From Phaeosphaeria sp. MPI-PUGE-AT-0046c (taxonomy: Eukaryota; Ascomycota; Dothideomycetes; Pleosporales; Phaeosphaeriaceae): 64,000 nucleotides of DNA. Of this stretch, positions 33,501 to 43,083 are shown piece after piece. The notes below the pieces were generated by a model. The model saw nothing but the letters and a program-made list of their open reading frames with translations, made no database searches and was not told the origin of the DNA. The position numbers and the translations under genes are program-made. Each line of letters begins with the position of its first letter. Position 1 is the stretch's first letter. The stretch spans positions 62,001-126,000 of the forward strand of contig JAGTJN010000020.1 of NCBI GenBank assembly GCA_020747045.1, in the 5' to 3' direction.

Positions 33501-36198
33501 GTGATGCTGTCAAGTGCATCACCCTCAAAGTAGGCAGCAAGGCGAGTGAACAAATCGGTACAGTTTGCCTGTGATCCATCTTGAACGCAATCTCGGATGT
33601 CTTTTGCGAGCGACTGCAGATCTGCAAGGACTTCTGACGCTTTCTCTTTGACCGGCTTGTCGCTCTCGTTCTCGTGCACTTCTATGAACTTCTTGGCCCG
33701 CAGGGTGACGATATCTTGGATGTTGTGTACGGCAGGAGGTTCCGGGTGGCCAGACGAAGACGACGAGTCTGAATCGTCGTCGTCGTCATCATGATCTGGG
33801 ATATCATGCTGCTCCATATCGATCTCTTCTCCAGCGTTGCCGTCGATTTCGTCATCGCCGTCATCCTCAGACTGAGGTTCAACCTCTATTTCGTGACCCA
33901 TATCAAGATCCTCCAAAGGGTTACCGCCAGCCGCAGGATCAGTTGCAGGTTCAGCCTCGAGAGCTGGTTGTGATTCGGTTACTGCTGCCGCTACATCGGT
34001 AGCAATGAGAGGACGATCTGCCAGTTGTGAAATCTCGGAAATGACACCTTCTCGGTAGAATTGGTATCGGTAGATGGTCTCTAGCCGTTTGAGCAGCAAT
34101 TCCGCTGCCTGTAGTGCGTACGTCACCAAGCTCGGATGGTCTTGTTGGGAGAAGATTGATGCCAGATATGAGGCGTACGGAACAGTGCGAAGAGCCTCTT
34201 CAAGAATGTCCGTGTCCAGATTCGACAACATCTTGAGTTGCGCAGAGAGAACCTTCTCACGAACGCTGAGGTTGACGGTACTTGAATAGGCATCCGTCAG
34301 GGTAGGGAGCAGTATAACAGCGAAGCGCTTGACCTCTGGCTTGCAGGCCTCGAGCAGTTCGATCCGCTTCTCGTTGGAAGTCTGCTTGCCTTTGGTGGAA
34401 AGAGGCTGAGGCTCTCCACCTGGGTAACCTGCATCGAGTAGGTCGTCCAGGTAGAGCAGTCCGTCCTTTGGGACGTCGGGAAGCAGTTCACAAATGACAT
34501 TGAGTGTCTCATACACCTGGTCTTTAGGGCGATGGATCAGCGCTTGCATAATGACGACGGAATCGATCTTGGTAGCAATATCCTCAGTACCTGTGGGTGG
34601 AGACACCCCGGTCAGGATCTGGTACAGTGTGTCTACTACATTCATCTTGAGAAGCTCCGCTGACAGCGTTGGGCTGGCTTTGGCGGTGTAGGCGAGCACT
34701 TGCAGAAACATGGTATGAATGTTCGAACCAATCATATTGGTTGTGCCTGGGAGCAGTAGCCGCAGAATGGCTTTCAGCATTCCGGTGCTGACGAGTTCTT
34801 CAAGCCTGTTCTCTTGGTGCCGGAAGCTCTGCACGATTCGCGAGACGCAAATGCACCCTTGTTCTACCACTTTCTGGTCGCTGTTGTTGTTCAAGAGGTT
34901 TTCGAGCACCGGCATGACATCGCGGACGGTCGGGAAGGAATCATCAGGGATGTTGCGACAACAGTTGGCAGCAGTCGTGACGGCAGATCGCTGTGTACTC
35001 GTGGGGAAGAAGTCAAGGTATGTCAGACATGCGGTCAAGCCACCTTCGCGCACGATGGACGAAGGGAATTCTACTGAGATTTTCTCCAGCGTGCTCAAGC
35101 TCTGTTCTGCAAGGTCGATGAAGCCAATCTCGAGCAGCTTCGAGCACAGAACGGGCACCGCACCGCCGTAGACCACATTTGCCGTTGCTGCTGGTAGTGC
35201 CTCCATCATATTGGCAAGACAACGACAAGCCAACATCATGACTTCCGGATTCTCCTCGCCTGTGAACTCGTTTGGTTGCATGAGCTTGACCAGCTCCTTG
35301 ACGTACGCGTCTGGCGAAAAGTGACCAGCCAGATTATCTTCCGTGGAGATGAGGAGCACTTCTGATAGCTCCTGCAGAGCGATGAGCTGCATTGACATGT
35401 CTGGTGACTTGAGCTGCTCGAGTATGCCCCGCAGGCGCTGGGTCGTGCCCGCCATCATGCCTGTCAACTGCCGCAGCGCCGCGAGACTGCCTGGATGACG
35501 GCCGAGAAAGCTTGATGTGAAGGCGTCGTCGTCATCATCATCATCGTCGTCGTCGTCGTCATCGTCGTAGTGAGCGTCGCCATTATCGTCGTCGCTCAGG
35601 TGGTCCTCGCCTGCACCTCGAGCAGCAGCTGGAGATGCATCTTCTGGGGCATCCTCCATAGTTGTGTCTTCCTCGGCCCGAGCCGACTTGCGTGAGCCCC
35701 GTTGTGATGTGAAAGGAACGTCTGCTGTGCTGTCGGGGTTGGGCGTCTTGGGTTGCCGCCGTGAGCTGTCGCCACCGTTCCTGCGACCGCCTTTGCGTCG
35801 TGAGGAGACAGACTGCGGTGTGCTCGTCTTGTCTTCGGCTACGTCTGTTGGTTGGCTGTCATTTGTTAGCATGGGACATGGCGGGGACGTGTTGGGACCA
35901 ACTCGGCTGAAGACATGGCGGCTTTGCCTTTGCCTTTGACCTTCTTGGAGCGGGCAGGTGCGTCCTGAGAGTCGGTCTTGGTACGCTTAGCACGACCGTC
36001 GCGTGCAGAAGTGTCCGCGGGTCTGTTTGGCGGTTGTTCTGGGCTTGCGTCACGTGGAGCAGCCTTTCTCTTGCGCGTCGAGGCTGGCGGGCGCTGAGCG
36101 GGAGCAGAGGGAGGGGGGGGCGGTGGGTTGGGTGTGGTGTCGTTGTTGGATCCTGTAGATCGCCGTGCGGCGGAGCGGGTCACTCTGGACGTAGACAT
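30527..36198 (-). CDS. HECT E3 ubiquitin ligase, UFD4/TRIP12 type
   Basis: Four exons (35903-36198, 30973-35855, 30774-30923, 30527-30723) give 1841 residues; phases close throughout. Exon 1 encodes a basic N-terminus (MSTSRVTRSAARR...RKRKAA) typical of fungal TRIP12 homologs, although its donor GTTGGT is weak. An armadillo-like helical region follows (about 230-700), then acidic low-complexity stretches including 14 consecutive Asp, then the HECT domain (about 1440-1841) with LEVEYFEEVGTGLGPTLEF and the catalytic Cys1808 in LPSVMTCVNYLK. The last residues GQGAFHLS match the family end. UFD4/TRIP12 enzymes extend ubiquitin on ubiquitin-fusion and N-degron substrates in nucleus and cytosol. 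If exon 1 is not used, translation would begin at 35872. Confidence 0.93.
35525..35566 (-). repeat. Trinucleotide repeat encoding 14 Asp
   Basis: A GAC/GAT run in the HECT ligase gene encodes 14 consecutive aspartates near its N-terminus. A second, shorter Asp/Ser run is encoded near 33770-33796. Mixed codons argue for selection on the acidic tract rather than recent slippage alone. Confidence 0.85.
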
Positions 36199-37588
36199 GA
36201 GATTCTGGTTCTGATATTGCGCGGAGAAATCGACAATGGGCGTGATCAGACTGTGGCCCCGTTGGCGGGTGTCGCAGCGCTGCACCAGCAAAGTAAAGCA
36301 GAGCAAAGTAAGAGGAGATTGAGGGTGGCAGCAGTAGTGGTGCCGGATGCTGCAGAGGCGGTACTGTGGCTATGATGAACAAGCGGGGAAGCGTACCTGC
36401 TGTCGCGGTCGGGATGGGAGCTTTCACGAGGTGCCATCAATCAGGGCCGTGCATGGTGATGCTGCCAAGCAAAGGAGCGTTGATGGGAGGGTGAAAGTGC
36501 GGTGGGTGTGTGTGCGGGAAATGAGTGTGATGGATGCTGGACAAGACGCTGGGTTCGGTGTCAAGAATGGTTGGTCTGGAGTCGAATGGGTGAATGGGCC
36601 CAGGTAGAGTCGGACGTCGGGTGGACGTGACGCTTCTTTATCGATAAGCCACCCTCTGTGGCGCTCCTTCCTCTGCCTCGGAGCCGTCCACACACGTTTA
36701 CTGGTAAATTTTTTTTAGAATTCCATGTACAGATGCAAGCAACCTTTGGAACCAAACGCGGTGACCGAGGCAGACATCGAGAGGAGCCAACCAGGTACTC
36801 GCCGTCTTGCGTAGAAAAGGTTACGCCGTCGTCACAGACTGGAACACACGAATAAAAACTATTAAGCATGCAGATCGTTTACAGAAGAGCCAATATCTCC
36901 CGTTAACGCACCCTGAGGTACCCCGTGCCTGGGCTGCCCGCAATAACAACCACCATGCCCCAATCGCCTTCCACGACGAGTGGTAACATTCGAAATACGT
37001 TCGCAGTACAAAGCCATCGGTGAATCGGCGTCTCCAGCGAAGCGCGGCCGTGGCGAGCTCCGAACTCGCGCACCACCCCACGTGAGTGCCCTCCACGCGG
37101 CATCTCGCGCCCAGGAATGCAGCGCGTGCAGCAAGCGGGCCATTCTCGCAGAAGGTTGCTGCAGACGCACGATTCTTTGCAGGGTGAACAGTGCGGCGCC
37201 GGTCTTAGTGCCGGAGATTGTGTTGGAGACGTTTGCCTGGCCGGAAAAAGGCACCATGGTTTGTAGCAATTGCGCACCGTAAATGCGGGGCCAGCCTGCT
37301 CTCCACAGCCTAGACTACCGGTATCTACGGTAGCCTGGCCTGCCGTTTCATTAATTGCCTTCCGCTGACTTCCTCCGTCCCAACAGACACCTCTTCTTTC
37401 AATCTTCTATTCTCCCTTCAAAGACATTACTCTCCCAAAGCAGCTGGAACCTAACAAACAAGGCCCCACGCCCAATCCCACTTTCCGGCCATCCCGCGGC
37501 ACCTCTTAGCAATCAAGCCACTGCCCACTAAACGCACTCTACTGTGACTACTAAGCGGTTTCCGATCGGCCGTGAGCCTTCCACCTTC
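36199..37588. other. Divergent intergenic region
   Basis: About 1.4 kb between the HECT ligase and NMN adenylyltransferase genes. A pyrimidine-rich stretch (37380-37440) likely marks the adenylyltransferase transcription start. Overlapping frames on both strands at 36860-37280 show no family features. I see no RNA gene. Confidence 0.45.
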
Positions 37589-38707
37589 ATGACTCCCTCC
37601 GGCCGCCCACTGATCTTACCCCGCAGATCCCTCGCACCCTATACAAGAATCCGACTCCCTCTTCACCACCAGTCACAGCCTCTCCGCCTGCCACTTTGCC
37701 ATCGGCCATTCCACTCCGGGTGGTCTCACACTATCCGCCGTTGCGCCGTCCTTGACCGGAAGCCCTACGCCGCAAACATGACTTCTTCCACCACCAACCG
37801 CGACATTCTCAACGACGCTGGCCTCAGCAACACCGACGCCATGACGCTCGACAACTACACCTTCCCTTCACAAAGGCTCAAGACGACCCTGTCCAGCCCC
37901 AACAAGCAACCCCTCGTCCTGATCTCTTGCGGTTCCTTCTCCCCGCCAACAAACCTCCATCTCCGCATGTTCGAGGAGGCAGCCGACTACTGCGAGTTTG
38001 AGACTGAATACGAAGTCGTGGGCGGATTCTTCAGCCCGGTCGGAGATGCTTACAAGAAGGCTGGCTTAGCCTCTGCGCAAGACCGAATCAACATGACGAG
38101 AATCGCCGTCATGGACAGCTCGACGTGGATTGGCGTGGATCCTTGGGAGCCGCTGCACAAGGAGTACCTCCCCACGGTCAAGGTGCTCGACCACTTTGAT
38201 CACGAGCTGAACGAGGTCCGAGGCGGTATCGACGACGGCACCGGCAACAAGAAGCGCATCCACGTAGCGCTTCTCGCTGGCGCCGACCTGATTCAAACCA
38301 TGAGCACACCTGGTTTGTGGGCTAGCGAAGATCTCAACCGAATCCTGGGTCACTATGGTGCTTTCATCCTTGAACGCAGCGGCACAGATATCGGTACGTG
38401 CACAGATATAGCAGCTAACGCGACCATGTCTAACAGTTCTTCAGACGATGCGCTTGTAAGCCTGCAACAGTTCCGGGATAATATCCGTGTCATTCCACAG
38501 CTCATCCAGAACGACGTCTCGTCCACCAAAATTCGCCTCTTCAGGAAGCGGGGCAAGAGCATTCGTTACTACATTCCGGACAAGGTCGTTGACTACATCT
38601 ACGAGCATGGCCTCTACAGCGACGACGAGAAGAAGCAGGTCGATAAGGGAAAGGAACCCGCCTCGACGGACGCAGCCGGCTCATCTCGAGCCGTTTCCTC
38701 TTCTTGA
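37589..38707 (+). CDS. Nicotinamide-nucleotide adenylyltransferase with mitochondrial-type presequence
   Basis: Exons 37589-38393 and 38445-38707 give 355 residues. The 51-nt intron (GTACGT...CTAAC...TTCTTCAG) is a multiple of three without stops, so an unspliced frame reads through; removing it restores GTDIDDALVSLQQF, matching the family. ATP-binding motifs are ISCGSFSPPTNLHLRMFEEA and DVSSTKIR; QNDVSSTKIRLFRKR and YYIPDKVVDYI are also typical. The enzyme joins NMN (or NaMN) and ATP to NAD. A second ATG at 37778 gives the usual 292-residue cytosolic/nuclear form. The 63-residue extension before it has many Arg, no acidic residue until near its end, and a possible presequence cleavage site around HRPFHSG. 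Confidence 0.92.
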   Translation: MTPSGRPLILPRRSLAPYTRIRLPLHHQSQPLRLPLCHRPFHSGWSHTIRRCAVLDRKPYAANMTSSTTNRDILNDAGLSNTDAMTLDNYTFPSQRLKTTLSSPNKQPLVLISCGSFSPPTNLHLRMFEEAADYCEFETEYEVVGGFFSPVGDAYKKAGLASAQDRINMTRIAVMDSSTWIGVDPWEPLHKEYLPTVKVLDHFDHELNEVRGGIDDGTGNKKRIHVALLAGADLIQTMSTPGLWASEDLNRILGHYGAFILERSGTDIGTCTDIAANATMSNSSSDDALVSLQQFRDNIRVIPQLIQNDVSSTKIRLFRKRGKSIRYYIPDKVVDYIYEHGLYSDDEKKQVDKGKEPASTDAAGSSRAVSSS

Positions 38708-39702
38708 GTGAATTGTACATGTCTAACGAACATGGAACTCGACCTGCATCACGTTTTGTTGTGTAGGCCAGTTTCGCGAATCACCAACGACAAACTCCAG
38801 CCAGACCGCGCTATTGAACATACCCTCATCGTCGGACCTCTAATCTCAGTCGATGATATCACACAGGCCACATTATAACTGGGTCACAACACAAGACCGC
38901 ACGATTACACCGTCACTGCCACTTGCATGGATTAGAAGGACACGGTTTCGCCTTCACGGCTTGATTGGGCGGGCAACTCCGGGACATGGAGACTGATTTT
39001 TTGCATTTACTCGGCATTCTTAGCAATGATACCACACAGATAGCAATGCTTTTACGCAACAGCAAAGAAACCTAGCCACCACTTTCTTTGGCTGCGGCTC
39101 TTTTCCATTGTTGGCCACATGGTTGGAATTGCACGTGCTGTGATGTCATTGTCAGATACGAGCGGGTGGCTGCGCCGATCACAGTGCTGTGTCGCCTGTG
39201 GCATGCAGGGTCTCATCATAGCCTGGAACTGGTTGGCCTTTTTGTAGAGACTGCCCACCCGCATCATCATGAAGGTGATTGTGCCCAGAACAATGCACAT
39301 ATGGACGATTGCTTTGAGCTTTAGCAATTTCGACTGGCCGACGACAGAACGAAGGTCCAAACAAAGCGGCCATGCCGTCACACCCGTGATGCTGGGTGCC
39401 AGGATTCCAAGATGCAGTTCCAAGATGCGTGGCCTGGTTTTCGATGTGCGCCCAGGCGCTCGGCCACCCAAGCAGGAATCCGACATCTGAGCGTCTCCAT
39501 AGCAACGACAACGTGTCGAGCCTCATTCGTGTCGCAGATAATTGTACATATTCACTGTCATAATTAGACGTTCTGGCGTAATTTTGTTTATTCATGTACA
39601 TATTTACGCAATCCATGTTATAACCATTGATCGAAGAGCTTTGCGCATTCCAACCCCGCATCCGATCGCATTTCCACATTCCTCCCAAACGCCACGAGCC
39701 AA
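38708..39702. other. Intergenic region, no supported gene
   Basis: Between two co-directional genes. Frames at 39052-39913 on both strands overlap each other, begin at non-ATG codons or lack features. Presumably the 3' flank of the adenylyltransferase gene and the ExgD promoter. Confidence 0.45.
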
Positions 39703-42228
39703 ATGCCGAGCGAGGCAGAGCGCGACCCGTCACGGCGGCGTCCTCAAGGCGAGGAAAGAAGACGCAGGAGAGAATCGCACGGTGACGCAGATCCTGAACG
39801 CAGACGGCGTAGAGAATCTCGCGGCGAAAACACACCCTACGAACACGACGGTAGGCGGCGCAAGGGACACCGCGCGACCGACTCGCAGGGTGATTTACTG
39901 CCGCGCCCACCACGACAATCGCGACACCAAAGCGACGCGGAACAACAGAGTCCCAGTCCGCGGAAAGTGCGCACTTCGCGGCGCAATTCTACAACAGATG
40001 GCAGTGGGAGCAGGAGCCGCGGTTCAGCCCAACTGAGTCTAGATGCGCTGGCGAAGCTGGACAAGGTGAATGCGAAAAAGGCTGGCGGCTGGGGCCAGTA
40101 TGACTATGATGACGAGTACCTTCGCGAGGTCCGCAAGAAGGAGAAGGATCTCGAGAGGCAGCGGGTGAAGCACGAACGCGCCGAGAAGAAGAAGGAAAAC
40201 AAGGTTGAAGAAGACCGCCGGCGTGCAATTGAGAGTGATGCTGCGATGCAGGAAGAGAAGGCCAAGCGGAGAAGGGAGGAGAGGAGAAGGGCTAGGGAGA
40301 GTCAACAGCCGCTGGTGGACCCAGAAAGGGACAACAGACGGAGCGCCCACACTGAAGATGAGCGGGAAGACAGGAGACGGAAGCACGAAGCCAAGCACAC
40401 GCCATCCGAGCTCGACGAGAAGAGAGAGAGGCGACGGCAGGAGAAGCAGCACAAGACCGAGCAGAAGAAGAAGCGCCGCGTCATTAGTGGACCACTGGCT
40501 GAAGAGGGTGCAATCGACGATGATGAATACCAGTACATGATGGAGAAAAGAGGTGGCGGTGGCCCGCCCACTGTCTACTCAGCAGAACAGCTCGCGAAAC
40601 GGAAGAAGTGGAAAAAGATCGCCATCGCTATCGCATCTGTCCTCATCATCCTGGCCATCATCATACCCGTCGCCGTCATGTTGTCGAATAAGAAGAGTGG
40701 CGGTGACAGCTCCAGTACCAATGCCGCTGCAGGCGCCACACCCAAGACAAGCAATCTGGACGGCCATGACCGGAACAGCGTACCTGAGGCAGACCGTGGC
40801 AGCTACTACGATCCGTGGGCGTGGTTTGACACGTACGATTTCAATGTTACATACACCAAAGAGCAGGTCGGCGGCCTTCCCATCATCGGCCTCAACTCCA
40901 CATGGGATGATGACGTTAAAGCCAACTCTAGGGTTCCAAGCCTCAAAGACAAGTTCGAGTATGGGAAGATGCCAATTCGTGGTGTAAATGTCGGCGGCTG
41001 GCTCAACATCGAACCATTCATCACACCCTCATTCTTCGAGAACTACGGCTCCAAAGAAGGCATCGTCGACGAGTGGACTCTGCTCACCAAGCTCGGTCCA
41101 GCCAAGGCAAAAGACACAATGGAGAAGCACTACTCCGCCTTCATCACCAAGAAGACCTTCTCCGACATCCGCGCTGCCGGCATGGACCATGTCCGCTTCC
41201 CTTTCGGCTACTGGATTGTCGAAACCTACCAAGGCGACCCTTACATCCCCATGACATCCTGGCGCTACCTCCTCCGCGGTATCGAATACTGCCGCCAGAA
41301 TGGCCTGCGCGTCAATCTCGACCTCCACGGCGCGCCGGGCAGCCAAAACGGGTGGAACCACTCTGGCCGTCAGGGCGTTATAGGCTGGCTCAATGGCACA
41401 GACGGGGACCTCAATGCACAACGCACGTTGGACATACATCACAAATTATCAGTCTTCTTTGCGCAACCGCGTTATAAGAATGTCGTAACAATGTACGGCC
41501 TCGTCAACGAGCCGCGCAACGTCGAGCTCGACACAGACAAAGTCGTCGCCTGGACGCAAAAGGCAATCGAACAAATTCGCAAAGACAACATCACCGCCAT
41601 CATCGTCTTCGGCGACGGATTCATGGGCCTAGACAACTGGCAAGGCAAACTCCAGGGCAACAACGACCTGCTACTTGACGTGCACCAATACGTCATCTTC
41701 AACACGGATCAATTGTCGCTGAAGCACAGGGATAAGCTGAACTTTGCATGTAAAGCGTGGACAGTGCAGAGCACGCGCTCCATGGACAAGAAAACCGGCT
41801 TCGGCCCCACCATGTGCGGTGAATGGTCCCAAGCCGACACCGACTGCACCCAGTACATCAACAACGTCGGCACCGGCACACGCTGGGAAGGCACCTTCAA
41901 CACCGGCAACCCCAAGTCCTCGGTCCTCGTGCCCCAATGCCCCCTGAAAACCGCCACGTGCAACTGCGACAAGGCAAACGAGGAGCCGTCCAAATACAGC
42001 GCCGAGTACAAGAAGTGGCTGTACCAGTTTGCCATTGCGCAGATGGATGCGTTCGAGGCGGGCTGGGGCTGGTTTTACTGGACGTGGGAGACGGAGAAGG
42101 CGAGTCAGTGGAGTTATAGGCGGGGCTGGGAGGCGGGGATTTTGCCAAAGGATGCGGGTGCGAGAGATTGGACGTGTCCCAAGGGGACGGACTATGATGC
42201 TTTTAGCGGGTTGGAGGAGTATTACTAG
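39703..42228 (+). CDS. exgD: Membrane-anchored GH5 glucan 1,3-beta-glucosidase, ExgD type
   Basis: Single exon, 841 residues, ATG start. A long charged Arg/Glu-rich cytosolic N-terminus (about 1-300) precedes one membrane anchor (about 304-326, IAIAIASVLIILAIIIPVAV), then a GH5 catalytic domain in the lumen or wall space. Landmarks are GVNVGGWLNIEPF, LVNEPRNVE with the acid/base Glu603, and CGEWSQADTDC with the nucleophile Glu707. Size and layout match ExgD-type exo-beta-1,3-glucanases of Aspergillus, type II membrane enzymes that trim or remodel wall beta-glucan. Potential N-glycosylation sites (for example NHSG, NGTD) fit an extracytosolic domain. Confidence 0.93.
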   Translation: MPSEAERDPSRRRPQGEERRRRRESHGDADPERRRRRESRGENTPYEHDGRRRKGHRATDSQGDLLPRPPRQSRHQSDAEQQSPSPRKVRTSRRNSTTDGSGSRSRGSAQLSLDALAKLDKVNAKKAGGWGQYDYDDEYLREVRKKEKDLERQRVKHERAEKKKENKVEEDRRRAIESDAAMQEEKAKRRREERRRARESQQPLVDPERDNRRSAHTEDEREDRRRKHEAKHTPSELDEKRERRRQEKQHKTEQKKKRRVISGPLAEEGAIDDDEYQYMMEKRGGGGPPTVYSAEQLAKRKKWKKIAIAIASVLIILAIIIPVAVMLSNKKSGGDSSSTNAAAGATPKTSNLDGHDRNSVPEADRGSYYDPWAWFDTYDFNVTYTKEQVGGLPIIGLNSTWDDDVKANSRVPSLKDKFEYGKMPIRGVNVGGWLNIEPFITPSFFENYGSKEGIVDEWTLLTKLGPAKAKDTMEKHYSAFITKKTFSDIRAAGMDHVRFPFGYWIVETYQGDPYIPMTSWRYLLRGIEYCRQNGLRVNLDLHGAPGSQNGWNHSGRQGVIGWLNGTDGDLNAQRTLDIHHKLSVFFAQPRYKNVVTMYGLVNEPRNVELDTDKVVAWTQKAIEQIRKDNITAIIVFGDGFMGLDNWQGKLQGNNDLLLDVHQYVIFNTDQLSLKHRDKLNFACKAWTVQSTRSMDKKTGFGPTMCGEWSQADTDCTQYINNVGTGTRWEGTFNTGNPKSSVLVPQCPLKTATCNCDKANEEPSKYSAEYKKWLYQFAIAQMDAFEAGWGWFYWTWETEKASQWSYRRGWEAGILPKDAGARDWTCPKGTDYDAFSGLEEYY

Positions 42229-43083
42229 ACGACAGAGATGGTTGATGTGGATTGAATGAGCGTTGAGCGTCGGGCGTTGGGATGTTGCATTTACATATCG
42301 GAGTTTGGGTGGATATGATGAGGAGCGGGATGGGGTTTATGTGTGGGAGATGAGCATTTTTGAGAACAGCATATCGATTCAATTTCATCACCTCGCATAT
42401 TCATCCATCTTCACCCTCCCTAGTCGTCAAGTATTCCATCTCCTCTACTGTCCAGCATCAACCTTACCGATATCCGCCAACGTCCCCGCATCTCCCAAGT
42501 CCTCTTCTCGTGCCTGCATTTCCACCCTTTCAGTAGCTGATCAAGTTGCTCTAATGTTTTTTAAATCTTACAAGCCATGATCCTAGCTGAATGAAAGGTC
42601 AAATCAAATACGCTTCGTTGAAACCCTCCTCAAAGTGATAAATGATGACCAGACTCTATTGCTGAGCTATGACTTACCCATCTTATTCGCGGATCGACCA
42701 ATCACACAAAGCAATGACCTTACCCAGCTCAGTGTCATTGAGATGGGGGATCGTTTTACATGTTGTAGTAGCGGGTCGTTGGTATGTGATTACGAAGATC
42801 CAGGAAGAGGGAGGTTCACTTTTGGTTCAAGATATCATAAGACGATGGAAGATGATTGGATGAGTGAGGTATACCAGTAATTCAACAACAAACTACAGTC
42901 AATCATCGACCAAAAAACGACAAATAAGGATTGCTACAAGATTTACAATACAGCGTAGTCGTTTGATCAAGGAGACTTGAAAGGAGTTGGACAGAAAAAT
43001 ATAGTCATCTTAAATTCTCGTAGAACAAGAAAACCTCAAGTTCGTCCTAATTCAGACTTGCGCACAAACACCCAGCCAGACCA
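42229..43083. other. Convergent intergenic region
   Basis: AT-rich stretch between two 3' ends. A frame of about 80 codons at 42635-42880 has no recognisable features. Nothing else is seen. Confidence 0.45.

Noticed and set aside
36862..37282. Overlapping frames on both strands
   Set aside because: GC-rich DNA gives open frames both ways; no motif, signal peptide or splice support.
39179..39913. 244-codon minus-strand frame
   Set aside because: Overlaps the ExgD start and promoter, lacks family features and is antisense to a robust gene.
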